NCBI GenBank assembly: GCA_017303505.1 | Contig: JAFLCP010000082.1 | Span: 1 to 34,245 of the forward strand | Direction of reading: 5' to 3' | Length of the DNA: 34,245 nt | Origin: Planctomycetota bacterium | Lineage (GTDB): Bacteria > Planctomycetota > Planctomycetia > Pirellulales > Pirellulaceae | Part shown: positions 17,038-25,164 of the stretch, one piece after another | Layout of the letters: each line of letters starts with the position of its first letter | Numbering within the stretch: the first letter of the stretch is position 1 | Notes under the pieces: generated by a model | Told to the model about the DNA's origin: nothing | Databases searched by the model: none | Seen by the model: the letters and a program-made list of their open reading frames with translations, nothing else | Made by a program: the position numbers and the translations under genes

Positions 17038-18189
17038 GTGAAGATTGTGTTTCAATTTTCTTGGCTCGTTATGTTGCTCGCCGGCTTGAGCTTGGCTCAA
17101 GATCCAGCTCCAGCAGCGGACAAGCCAGCTACGGAAGAAACCAAGCCGCAAGAGCCTAAACCCGAAGAGGCTAAACCGGCTGAGACGAAGCCTGAAGAGG
17201 CCAAGCCACAAGAGCCTAAACCTGAAGAACCGAAACCTGCGCCCGAAACGCCAGCCAAAGCAGATTCTCCGAACGGACCTAAGGTTTCGGTGGTCGTCGA
17301 AGGTCTCGACAATCCATGTGGTGTAGCCGTTCAGCCTGGAACGGGAACTGTGTATGTGGCAGACAGCGGTGCTTTGCGGATCGTAAAGATCGTGGATGGC
17401 AAAGCGGAGCCAGTTGTCACCGACTTCACCGTGGACATTTATGGAAAAGGCCCACAGTACAATATTGGCCCATTGGGTTTAGCTTTCCTCGATGAAAACA
17501 CCTTGGTTGTGGGTGGCGGTGGAAAGATCGACGGCGAAGATCAATTATTCGTCTTCAATCTTAAAGATGCGCAGCTCCCACTCAAGGCCGAGCAGGCCAA
17601 AGCTGCTTTTGCATTGGCTGCAAACGGCGAACTTAAGGGCGAAGGCAATTTCTACGCTCTTGGCGTTACAGCTGACGGCGTGTACGTGACCTGCAACGGC
17701 GATGATACCAAGGGTTGGGTCTCGAAGGCTGCTCGCAACGGTGCAGAGGTTACTGGTTTCGAACGCTATTTGGCGACGAAAGAAGCTGTTGAAGTGGATG
17801 CACCAGTTGGTATCACGGTTAGCCCACGCGGCGAATTGGTGATTGGCCAAGGTGGTGAAGTGAACGTGGCCAACGATAGCTTGCTCACGTTCTATGATCC
17901 TGCCAGCAAGAAGTTGTTGCTCAATCTTAAGACCGAATTGCATGACATCACTGCTTTAGGCTACAGCCCACGCGGTCAATTGTACGCACTTGATTTTGCA
18001 TGGCTCGATACCACTCAAGGTGGTTTGTTCCAGTTGTTGAAAGATGAAGCCAAGGGGATTCGAACCAAGAAGATTCTGCCTCTGGACAAACCAACTGCGA
18101 TGGCCTTTGGCCCTGACGGATCGTTGTATGTAACGATCATCGCTGGCGAAAAGAACGGCAAGCTGATCAAGATTGACCCAGGCTTGTAA
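17038..18189 (+). CDS. Secreted NHL/SMP-30-like beta-propeller protein with Pro-Glu-Lys repeats
   Basis: An exported protein of 383 residues from a GTG start at 17038. AAAGGAG lies 7 bases upstream, which overrides the open frame back to 16942. A signal peptide (residues 1-20, WLVMLLAGLSLA) precedes a ~45-residue linker of Lys-Pro-Glu repeats (~28-72). The rest looks like a six-bladed propeller, with repeated blades such as NPCGVAVQPGTGTVYVADSG, GPLGLAFLDENTLVVGG and PTAMAFGPDGSLYVTII. This is the pattern of NHL and SMP-30/gluconolactonase-type proteins. No catalytic set is evident, so a binding or scaffold role is as likely as an enzyme. The Lys/Pro linker may span or bind the wall, by analogy with TonB-type stretches. 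Its neighbour is a di-haem peroxidase. Confidence 0.88.
   Translation: MKIVFQFSWLVMLLAGLSLAQDPAPAADKPATEETKPQEPKPEEAKPAETKPEEAKPQEPKPEEPKPAPETPAKADSPNGPKVSVVVEGLDNPCGVAVQPGTGTVYVADSGALRIVKIVDGKAEPVVTDFTVDIYGKGPQYNIGPLGLAFLDENTLVVGGGGKIDGEDQLFVFNLKDAQLPLKAEQAKAAFALAANGELKGEGNFYALGVTADGVYVTCNGDDTKGWVSKAARNGAEVTGFERYLATKEAVEVDAPVGITVSPRGELVIGQGGEVNVANDSLLTFYDPASKKLLLNLKTELHDITALGYSPRGQLYALDFAWLDTTQGGLFQLLKDEAKGIRTKKILPLDKPTAMAFGPDGSLYVTIIAGEKNGKLIKIDPGL
17146..17244. repeat. Coding repeats of Pro-Glu-Lys units
   Basis: About 100 bases encode imperfect repeats of PEEAKP and PQEPKPEE. The block CAAGAGCCTAAACC occurs twice (near 17149 and 17209), about 60 bases apart. Such repeats can change length by slippage. 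Confidence 0.7.
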
Positions 18190-18223
18190 TTCTGAGTTCT
18201 CAATGGATAAGCGTTGAAGCATG

Positions 18224-18258
18224 AACCTGCGTCGCTGCAAAGTGACGCAGGTTTTTTT
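18224..18258 (+). terminator. Intrinsic terminator of the beta-propeller gene
   Basis: AACCTGCGTCGCT pairs with AGTGACGCAGGTT (13 positions, one G-U) around a GCAA tetraloop, followed by seven T (18252-18258). It reaches two bases into the stop of the convergent rhomboid gene. Confidence 0.9.
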
Positions 18259-19060
18259 ACAGGTTGCGATAGAAACCGCTGTGATCTGTGCCAGGTAGGA
18301 TTTCGTCAACCGCTGGTTTCAGGCGATGCAGCCAATTCAGGCCCAAAGCCATCGAGGCCCCGGCCGCAAAGCCACCGATATGCGCCCACCAAGCAACTCC
18401 TCCCGCATTGGAGTCCATGCTCATCAACGAGCCATTGACGATTTGCATTAGGAACCAGATCCCCAGAAACACGGGCGCCGGAATGACGAAGATGGGGAAG
18501 AAGATAAATAGCGGAATTACTGTTAACACTCGGGCATGCGGATAGATCACGAGATACGCTCCCATTACTCCCGCAATCGCACCTGAGGCGCCAATGGTTG
18601 GAACGGTAGAATCAAAGTTGGTGATGATGTGAGCCATGCCAGCGATCAAGCCGCTGGCAAAGTACAGCAGTAAAAATAGTCCCTTTCCAAATCGGTCTTC
18701 GACGTTATCACCGAAGAGATATAGAAACCAAAGGTTGCCCAAGAGATGCAACCAACCGCCGTGCAAAAACATCGAAGTGAAAAGTGTCATCCATTCGGGG
18801 ACAGCAGCCGGTAGCAATTCGCGCGTCGCCATGACTTCTGTTGGCCCAAACGGCGATTGAACAACTTGGGGAGCCGAAATCAGGATCGGATCTTCCGGTT
18901 CGGCTATCCGCATTGGGATCATCGAATAGCGCTCGATGAATAGCTCGTAATTGGCGCCAGAGAGTAATTCGATGAGAAAAGCGGCGCCGCATAGACCGAT
19001 CAACGAATAGGTTATGACAGGGACGGTTCGGGAAGGAATGTTGTCTCGTAAGGGAAACAT
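18257..19060 (-). CDS. Rhomboid-family intramembrane serine protease
   Basis: Membrane protease of 267 residues that cleaves transmembrane substrates. The catalytic Ser159 is in TIGASGAIAG and the catalytic His227 in WWAHIGGFAAG, with the expected HLLGN (105-109) on the second core helix. Six or so hydrophobic helices are visible. An N-terminal loop of ~50 residues between helix 1 and the core (Ile/Pro/Glu-rich, ~45-90) is typical of the longer environmental rhomboids. The C-terminus is short and soluble. It is convergent with the propeller gene and in the same direction as the sigma gene, but a strong terminator at 19235-19270 separates it from the latter. Which protein it cleaves cannot be inferred. 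Confidence 0.94.
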   Translation of the reverse strand: MFPLRDNIPSRTVPVITYSLIGLCGAAFLIELLSGANYELFIERYSMIPMRIAEPEDPILISAPQVVQSPFGPTEVMATRELLPAAVPEWMTLFTSMFLHGGWLHLLGNLWFLYLFGDNVEDRFGKGLFLLLYFASGLIAGMAHIITNFDSTVPTIGASGAIAGVMGAYLVIYPHARVLTVIPLFIFFPIFVIPAPVFLGIWFLMQIVNGSLMSMDSNAGGVAWWAHIGGFAAGASMALGLNWLHRLKPAVDEILPGTDHSGFYRNL

Positions 19061-19234
19061 GAACCCAATTCGCTAGGTTGCGCACGCTGACATAGGGGCG
19101 TGCTAGTGAGCATCGGTCATCGATACACTACAGAATAATCCATTCAGCCAGTCGCTTGAAGATCCGCAGAAAGCGATATTCACTGCAATACGCTGAATGT
19201 CAAACGGACGATCGACTTACTGTTGAAGAAATAC

Positions 19235-19270
19235 AAAAAAAGCCTCGATTGAGGGCATCAATCGAGGCTT
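19235..19270 (-). terminator. Intrinsic terminator of the sigma-factor gene
   Basis: On the minus strand AAGCCTCGATTGA pairs perfectly (13 bp) with TCAATCGAGGCTT around a 5-base loop, followed by a run of seven T (plus coordinates 19235-19241 are A). It lies ~37 bases after the sigma stop. The other ~170 bases up to the rhomboid start show nothing definite. Confidence 0.92.
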
Positions 19271-19306
19271 GGGTACAATCTTTTTTCCATCGTCAATATG
19301 CGATTT

Positions 19307-20971
19307 TTAGTCGGGCATATCGATGTGCTCTTCCGAAGCGGCCTCACGCAATTTTACTAAAGCTCGGGCTTCGATCTGACGAACGCGTTCTTTGGTAACA
19401 CCCATTTGGTCGCCCACTTCTTTGAGCGTTAACGGCTCATTCTTGTGATCGAGACCAAAACGGCGGATGATAATCTGTTGTTCGCGCTCGTCAAGCTTCG
19501 ACAGAATACGGTTGATCTGATTTTGTCGTTGGCTTTGAGCGATCTGTTCGGCAAAATGGTCACCGCGACTATCTTGCTGAGTCATCAATACTTCTTCACC
19601 CGTGGTGCGGAAGCGATCACGATGCTTGAACTCGTCGGGTATGGTACGAGCGAAGTTCTTCATAATCGCCCAGCTTGCATAGGTGCTGAACTTGTTGCCA
19701 CGAGCGAAGTCAAATTTCTCGACTGCCCGAATGAGCGACATGTTACCATCGCTGATGAGCGAAAAGAGTTCATCGCCGCTGCCGACGTGTCGTTTGGCGA
19801 TGGAAACCACCAATCGCAAGTTCGACTGCACGATTTGATTCTTTACCTCAACAGCATCTTGGTAAAGAGCCTCGATTTCATCCATTGTCGAGCTCTTGGG
19901 CTGCTTCTCATCGAGTTCGCTGCGGAGCTTGTGAGCCTTGTATTTCAAATAATTCATTTTGCGGAACAGGTGGTATTCCTGTTCGCGGGTCAACAATTGG
20001 CTGTCATACAAGGAGGCCAAGTATGGAGGCAAACCGGCAGGCGCTTTACTGCGTCGTGGTGGAGTGAGAGCTTGGGGCATTGGGCCCAAGATCTCAGCTT
20101 CCAGCTTGGTATTTTCAAATTCGGGATTTGGCATGTAGTCCAATGGCAAATCCATCAAGCGAGTCGCTCGTTGCTCGTTTACGATGCGCATCACGCAGTT
20201 GCGGTTGCGACCGTAGCGTTTGGTGAGTGCCGAGATACTCGTGCCGCGTCGGAATTGTTGGTAAACCACCTTTTTATCGTCCTCCGTTAACGTTGGTCGA
20301 TGATCTGGGAAGATCGCAACCTCAGGGTGTTTTTGATCGAAATTTTTGATCGTGTAGCGAATCGTTTCAACGCTGCGGTTGAGTTGTTCGGCCAAGCGAC
20401 GAGCGACTTCCGACGGATTAATGCCCATACTCGAAAGACGGCGAGCTCGCTCCAAAATCTCCGACTTCTCATCTTCACTCAACTGGCTGAATCGTTCACC
20501 TCGTTTTACTTTCTCACGGTTGGTTTGCAAAAAGCGTTCCACGCTGCTGTGTAAAAATCCAACGCGCTTACGACCTTCATGCACAAATTTTCGACTGACT
20601 AGGCCTTGATCTCGCCAGCGCGAAATGGTCTTCGTCGAAACATTAAACATTTTGCTCAACTCTTCCACGGTATGGACAGGTTCTGTGACTTCGTCCACGC
20701 GCATATTGAGCGAACCGGAGACGTCTTCCACAAAGAGTCGCAAATCGTGGGCTGCGTCTTCTCCCTTGATCAGCTTTCGCTGCGCAGACTCTGGGCGCAC
20801 TTCCATTAAGCGGAAAAAGAGGAAGTCATACGGGTACTCTCGATTCATATCGAGTTCGACCAATAGACGTTCTGCGCGTACGACTTGCTCGATGCGTTTG
20901 GAGCGAGGCGCGAAACGAACCTGTTGATCTCGAAGTTCCCGCAATACGGCGATGCGATAATCGTTGTGCAT
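19307..20971 (-). CDS. Sigma-70 family RNA polymerase sigma factor with three N-terminal HTH modules
   Basis: A 554-residue sigma factor from the ATG at 20971, chosen because AGGTGG lies 7 bases upstream; the frame is open to 21037. Region 1.2-like sequence spans ~314-345. Region 2 (~384-448) holds NLRLVVSIAKRHVG and the melting/-10 segment KFDFARGNKFSTYASWAI. Region 4 (~483-545) holds LDEREQQIIIRRFGL and the recognition helix TLKEVGDQMGVTKERVRQIEARA. Only ~34 residues lie between regions 2 and 4, so region 3 appears missing. The first ~300 residues carry three predicted helix-turn-helices. They are VEELSKMFNVSTKTISRWRD (~102-121, MerR/excisionase-like), NPSEVARRLAEQLNRSVETI (~185-204) and SISALTKRYGRNRNCVMRIV (~245-264). 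The promoter class is unknown; it is not a normal housekeeping RpoD. Confidence 0.93.
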   Translation of the reverse strand: MHNDYRIAVLRELRDQQVRFAPRSKRIEQVVRAERLLVELDMNREYPYDFLFFRLMEVRPESAQRKLIKGEDAAHDLRLFVEDVSGSLNMRVDEVTEPVHTVEELSKMFNVSTKTISRWRDQGLVSRKFVHEGRKRVGFLHSSVERFLQTNREKVKRGERFSQLSEDEKSEILERARRLSSMGINPSEVARRLAEQLNRSVETIRYTIKNFDQKHPEVAIFPDHRPTLTEDDKKVVYQQFRRGTSISALTKRYGRNRNCVMRIVNEQRATRLMDLPLDYMPNPEFENTKLEAEILGPMPQALTPPRRSKAPAGLPPYLASLYDSQLLTREQEYHLFRKMNYLKYKAHKLRSELDEKQPKSSTMDEIEALYQDAVEVKNQIVQSNLRLVVSIAKRHVGSGDELFSLISDGNMSLIRAVEKFDFARGNKFSTYASWAIMKNFARTIPDEFKHRDRFRTTGEEVLMTQQDSRGDHFAEQIAQSQRQNQINRILSKLDEREQQIIIRRFGLDHKNEPLTLKEVGDQMGVTKERVRQIEARALVKLREAASEEHIDMPD

Positions 20972-21117
20972 CTTAGTCCACCTAACCCTTCTTGAGTTGA
21001 TGTTTGTAAATCCATGCGGCTTCCGGCCGCCAAACACCTACCCGTGACGGAGTTGCTTCGTCCTGAAGCTAGCTCTCCACCCAATCCACCTACCCAATAA
21101 CCCGCGTACAAACTAAC

Positions 21118-21135
21118 TGGCCATTTTGTTGGCCA
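21118..21135. repeat. Paired TGGCCA palindromes
   Basis: TGGCCA (21118-21123) is repeated at 21130-21135 with TTTTGT between them. Each copy is itself a palindrome, so the element can act as a hairpin or as two direct sites 12 bases apart. It lies ~150 bases upstream of the sigma start. Confidence 0.4.
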
Positions 21136-21275
21136 ATTATTTCCCCAATTTCAATCGGACCACCTTCTGGTGTGGACGTTGCCAATGCGAGTTTGGTTCA
21201 CAGCTTCCATTACTGCGGAATCGTTTCCTAGCAAATAATGGCCTGCTCGCTTTGACTTGTCCCTCCGACGCATTT

Positions 21276-21398
21276 TCATAACCGCAAACGGTGTACCATT
21301 CCCAACGGAATCGAGTCTAAGTTGCCTGAGGAATGGCCAACTTTTCCCATAGGCCCACTTTTTTCACCCATAAGGCTTAAAAAAACGCCTAAATCCAT
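21276..21398 (-). CDS. Possible 40-residue small ORF upstream of the sigma factor
   Basis: An ATG at 21398 (minus strand) is preceded by AAGGAG with 11 bases between, and opens 40 codons to a TGA. The product would begin MDLGVFLSLMGEKSG and end with VHRLRL. It has no recognisable motif. It lies in the sigma gene's leader direction and could be a leader ORF, but ribosome-site spacing is long and coding character cannot be judged at this length. Confidence 0.18.
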   Translation of the reverse strand: MDLGVFLSLMGEKSGPMGKVGHSSGNLDSIPLGMVHRLRL

Positions 21399-21742
21399 TA
21401 AAAAAAAGACTCCTTCTGCTGCCTCTTCTTCGTTGAACGCACCAGGTGTCTTGTTCTTCTAGGCAGAAATTACAAATTTTTGTCACTCGGATGGATCAAG
21501 ATTCTCCCATCTGGATCGCAGCGTATCAGATCTGTTATGAAAATGACACACTTTGTCTTATTTTGAGACAGCCAATTTGTGACGGTTGCCCCTTCAACTT
21601 TACCCAAATTGCCGAGGCTAGGATTTTTGCCATAACCTGAATGTTCCGCAAAAAAGACACTCGAATCGGTCGGTCCAAATTGCCGACAACCGAATAAAGC
21701 GTGATTACCTAATGCAGGATGCGTTGGAGGAAAGGGAATTCC

Positions 21743-23224
21743 ATGGACAGAATACGCCGTCGAGATTGGATGGCCTTGTGCACAGCTGCAGGCTTGGCAT
21801 TGCAACTCCATACTAAACAGTCTCTCTTGGCTGCTGACGGCACCCCTGCCGGTTTAGATTTGGCTAAGCTTCGCTCCGCAGGGGTTCTCAAGCAGACCAA
21901 AGTCTATCGCAATCGGATGGTCATGGAATTGCGCGGTAACATCGAAGTGCGAGAACCGCTGAAGGAAGGACGCAAAAAGGAAACTCGCTCCGCACCAATC
22001 GAAGCTGAATCGACGCTTGATTTCGAAGAGCATTTTGCGGCAGCCGACAATGCGGGATTATTGCAGACTTCGCTCCGATACTTCCATGAAGCTAAAGTGG
22101 AAAACACAGTCGCCAATGCGGGAAGCAGTTTGCAACTATCGGATGAATTGAAGCAAGTAGTCGCTCGCTATAGCGATAGCGAATTGCTGCTCTTTAGCCC
22201 CAGCGGGCCTTTGGCACCAGCTGAGATCGATCTGTTGAAAATGCCTTGTAACACATTAGCGATTCACGAATTGTTGCCGCTGAAGCCCGTTCAATTGAAT
22301 GAGAAGTGGACGGTCCCGGCTGCCTCGCTGCAGCGTTTGTTATCTTTGGATGCCATCCACAAATCCGATTTCACCGCGTTTGCCAAAACGCATCAAGGAA
22401 ATCGAGTCGATATTGAATTCAACGGTGACCTTACCGCAACTGCTAACAGCGTCCCCACCGCAATTCAAGTGGAAGGGAACATGCAAATCGATTTAGCTTC
22501 CAATGCCATTACCTGGGTTGCGTTGGTGCTGAAAGAGAAACGTGAAATCAGTCAATCGGAGCCTGGCTTCGATATTACCGCGCGAATTCGCTTGGTTCGT
22601 CAGCCCCAAACCGAAAGCAAATACACCAGCGATATCAACTTGACATCAATGGGTAACGACAAGCTGGCAGGTTTGTTGATGCAGCGAATCGAGTCGACTC
22701 GTGGTCGTTATCAGATGTTGGCGGATCGCAATTGGAAAGTGATCCATGACAATGGACAGGCTGCCATTTTGCGAATGATCGAAAATGATCGTGTCATTTC
22801 GCAATGCAACGTTCATCAAGTTGCCAAGTTGGACGCGGGTCAGCAGATCACCTTGGAAGCCTTTCAAGAAGAAGTTCGTAAATCGCTCGATAAGAATTTC
22901 CAGTCCTTTGCGACCTCAGAAGAACGTGTCTCAGAAACCGGCTTGCGGATGCTGCAAATCACTGCCGTTGGCGAAGCTTCGGAACTTCCCGTTCAATGGA
23001 TTTTCTACCATCTATCGGATGATAGCGGTCGGCGTATTTCTTTGGTATTCACAGTAGGTGGTGAACTCGTAGATAAGCTTGCGGGCACTGACTCTCAAAT
23101 GGCTTCGTCGCTTCGCTTCTTGGAACTTCCTGCCGAAACGACCCAAGAGCCTACACCTGCCAAGAAACCTGAAGCCGAAGTATCGTCGTTGCCCACACCT
23201 GCCAAGAAGGCCAGCGTTAAGTGA
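21743..23224 (+). CDS. Exported protein of unknown function, possible Tat-type leader
   Basis: Not recognised; 493 residues. The start is the ATG at 21743, behind GGAGGAAAGGG at 21727-21736, not the ATG at 21719. The N-terminus has RIRRRDWMAL followed by a mildly hydrophobic stretch to ~residue 30. This is a twin-arginine-like leader without the canonical RRxFL. The body is mixed alpha/beta with repeated short strands, probably a periplasmic domain, with no Cys pairs or catalytic motif that I can identify. The last ~30 residues contain two PTPAKK units separated by an acidic spacer. The gene's stop overlaps the GTG of the next gene, so the two are almost certainly made together. Confidence 0.85.
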   Translation: MDRIRRRDWMALCTAAGLALQLHTKQSLLAADGTPAGLDLAKLRSAGVLKQTKVYRNRMVMELRGNIEVREPLKEGRKKETRSAPIEAESTLDFEEHFAAADNAGLLQTSLRYFHEAKVENTVANAGSSLQLSDELKQVVARYSDSELLLFSPSGPLAPAEIDLLKMPCNTLAIHELLPLKPVQLNEKWTVPAASLQRLLSLDAIHKSDFTAFAKTHQGNRVDIEFNGDLTATANSVPTAIQVEGNMQIDLASNAITWVALVLKEKREISQSEPGFDITARIRLVRQPQTESKYTSDINLTSMGNDKLAGLLMQRIESTRGRYQMLADRNWKVIHDNGQAAILRMIENDRVISQCNVHQVAKLDAGQQITLEAFQEEVRKSLDKNFQSFATSEERVSETGLRMLQITAVGEASELPVQWIFYHLSDDSGRRISLVFTVGGELVDKLAGTDSQMASSLRFLELPAETTQEPTPAKKPEAEVSSLPTPAKKASVK

Positions 23225-24153
23225 ACGATGACAAGGATGGAAGAATAAGAAGTCAAATCTTGAGGCTGAACTCTGTGGTCATGGGGGTCAGCCTCTGGTT
23301 CGTTGGTGGAGCGTTTCTTTCTGCTCAAGATGTCTCTGTTGGTAATTCTCAAACGGCTTCACCGGTAGAAAGGACTGCACGCGTCCCTACGGCGAGTGCG
23401 ACAGAGGCCAGCGTTTCAGCCCCGGACAACGATCTTGCCAGCGAAGAGACTGCACGAGAGGCAACGAAGTGGATTGTCTGGTTAGCCAACAATCATCTAC
23501 CTCGCCACTACGACAACACCAAACATTGGGGAACTCAAAAAACGGTTCTTGATGGGTGGGAGTTTCGACAAGAAGGTTTGAAGCTCGAAACCAAACGTCG
23601 TTGGAAGGATGTGAATCACGGTAACTGGACGAAGTACCATATCGAGATACGCGAACCACAAGAGAATTTTCAGATTGCCATACGCGATATCAAAACGTTG
23701 CCTGATGGCAAAGTTCAGTTTGCAGCCAACATCAAAGCCCCACTCGATATTCAAGGACGCTTAAGTGTTTGGCAATATGATATTCAAATGATTAGCCTCA
23801 ACGCAGATGCGGAAGCGGATGTTGAAGTTGATCTTGTTTGCCAGGTGGCAGTCCGTTTGCACCCCCTCACTTTTCCGCCCGATATCTTGCTTCAACCCGA
23901 AGTGATGTCGTCCGAAATGAAGCTGAACTATTTTCGTTTGAATCGCCTCAGTCAAATTGGCGGACCCATGGCTAAACGTTTGGGTGAAGGGATGGAGCTT
24001 TTCCTGCGAGAAAAGGTTGAAGACGAGGGTAAGGACCTCACTGCCAAGCTCAATCGCGCAATTGAAAAGAAGCGAGAACGTCTGCGGATATCTGGCTCGG
24101 ACTGGCTCCACAGCAAGATGAAAGAAATGTTCAGCTCTCCGACAAGCGAGTGA
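23221..24153 (+). CDS. Exported protein of unknown function, coupled to the preceding gene
   Basis: Not recognised; 310 residues. The GTG at 23221 overlaps the upstream TGA in a GTGA arrangement, and AAGAAGG ~10 bases before it is a fitting ribosome binding site, indicating translational coupling. A hydrophobic segment (SVVMGVSLWFVGGAFLSAQ, ~19-36) with a consensus cleavage pattern suggests a signal peptide. A Thr/Ser/Ala-rich linker leads to a ~220-residue domain of alternating strands (WEFRQEGLKLETKRRWKDV, YHIEIREP, FQIAIRDI, QFAANIKAPL, SVWQYDIQM). It ends in a Lys/Arg/Glu-rich amphipathic helix. The strands of similar length suggest a beta-barrel or lipid-transfer-like fold, but that is only an impression. 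The last 23 bases overlap the convergent WD40 gene. Confidence 0.85.
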   Translation: MNDDKDGRIRSQILRLNSVVMGVSLWFVGGAFLSAQDVSVGNSQTASPVERTARVPTASATEASVSAPDNDLASEETAREATKWIVWLANNHLPRHYDNTKHWGTQKTVLDGWEFRQEGLKLETKRRWKDVNHGNWTKYHIEIREPQENFQIAIRDIKTLPDGKVQFAANIKAPLDIQGRLSVWQYDIQMISLNADAEADVEVDLVCQVAVRLHPLTFPPDILLQPEVMSSEMKLNYFRLNRLSQIGGPMAKRLGEGMELFLREKVEDEGKDLTAKLNRAIEKKRERLRISGSDWLHSKMKEMFSSPTSE

Positions 24154-25120
24154 TGCGGACATGGCCGTCGTGATGTGCGGTCACAACGTTTAGGCCATTC
24201 GTGGAAAGGTCCATGTCACGGGCCAACGCTGGCAATTTGAACTTGGAAAAGTCTTTGTCCTGTTGATCATTCCAAAAGATCAAGAAGCCTCCACTGCTTC
24301 CACCACTGACTCCCATCAGGGTCCCATCGCTCAGCCATTGCACTCGCCATAAGCCACCTCCGGTGATTCCTTCGCTTACATGGCTTTTGAGCAATTGGTT
24401 GCCTTCGAAAGCAAATCTCAAAGCCAGCGGTTCGTGCACGGCGCCCAATGGATTGGTGGCTTTGTGAAGACCTCCGGCTGCGAATTGGTCACTGCTGGGA
24501 CGCACCGCCAAACATCGTACGCCTCCAAAATCAACCATCTGGCCACCTTCATAGGTGTGGAGCGGTTTGGCTTCAAAATTTCCTTTGATATCATCGGCAT
24601 CGAGCGATCGCAATTGAACGGCCCCGCCCAAGTCACCACTTAGTATTCGTTTCCCATCGGGCATGAATTGAACGCTGTACACATTCTTCGCGTGCCCCTG
24701 CCATTGCTTCACCAATTCGCCCGTTTGCGTGTTCCAGACCTTCACCGTTTTGTCATTGCCGCCTGTTGCTACTAGGCTACCATCGGGACTAACAGACAAG
24801 GTGCGTAGCCAACCTTGATGGGCATCAAGGGTTCGCAAAGGTTTGACTTCGGCATCTGCAATATTCCAGAACACCAGCTTTCCATCGCAACCACCGCTAT
24901 ACAAAATTTGTCCATCGGGAGACAAACCGAGAGCGTGAACCCAACTGTTGTGGGCTTCGGGAAGAATCGTTTTCTCTCCGCCGGGCAAACTGAATTTTTG
25001 TAAGCGATAATCCTCTGAAGATGTGACTACAAACCGCTCTTTGGGATCATAGCGGCAGGCCAACAAGGGACGATCATGGGCGAAATCATGAATGATTTTA
25101 GCTTTGGTTACGTCCAACAT
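24131..25120 (-). CDS. WD40-repeat beta-propeller protein
   Basis: A 329-residue protein composed of about seven WD40 repeats. Clear units are HNSWVHALGLSPDGQILYSG...KLVFWNI, HQGWLRTLSVSPDGSLVATG...TVKVWNT and HAKNVYSVQFMPDGKRILSG. They show the GH...D...W/F-D/N pattern. There is no signal peptide, so it is probably cytosolic unless exported with a partner. It lies 44 bases after the DUF1501 gene on the same strand and ends the DUF1549/DUF1553-DUF1501-WD40 unit. In planctomycetes WD40 proteins commonly accompany these families, which suggests a scaffold for the exported complex; that is inference. Its 3' end overlaps the opposite gene by 23 bases. Confidence 0.93.
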   Translation of the reverse strand: MLDVTKAKIIHDFAHDRPLLACRYDPKERFVVTSSEDYRLQKFSLPGGEKTILPEAHNSWVHALGLSPDGQILYSGGCDGKLVFWNIADAEVKPLRTLDAHQGWLRTLSVSPDGSLVATGGNDKTVKVWNTQTGELVKQWQGHAKNVYSVQFMPDGKRILSGDLGGAVQLRSLDADDIKGNFEAKPLHTYEGGQMVDFGGVRCLAVRPSSDQFAAGGLHKATNPLGAVHEPLALRFAFEGNQLLKSHVSEGITGGGLWRVQWLSDGTLMGVSGGSSGGFLIFWNDQQDKDFSKFKLPALARDMDLSTNGLNVVTAHHDGHVRITRLSES

Positions 25121-25164
25121 CGGTGGGCACTTTCATCAAGGAGCAAAGTCTTGGCGAGCGAGAG

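Larger units (their letters stand above)
20972..21742. other. Long divergent region upstream of the sigma factor
   Basis: 771 bases without a supported gene. I see short hairpins (GCGGC-TTCCG-GCCGC near 21016-21030; 21118-21135), several A/T runs (21377-21409) and a polypurine stretch on the minus strand near 21410-21430. One possible small minus-strand ORF occurs (21276-21398). No promoter with good hexamers and spacing could be assigned for either flanking gene. The length suggests a long 5' leader or several regulatory sites for the sigma gene. Confidence 0.45.

Noticed and set aside
19445-20290. Plus-strand ORF of 281 codons opposite the sigma gene
   Set aside because: Antisense to well-supported sigma regions 1.2 to 4, no recognisable motif and no ribosome binding site.
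21446-21640. 64-codon plus-strand ORF in the long gap after the sigma gene
   Set aside because: No ribosome binding site, no motif, and composition unlike neighbouring genes. Treated as chance.
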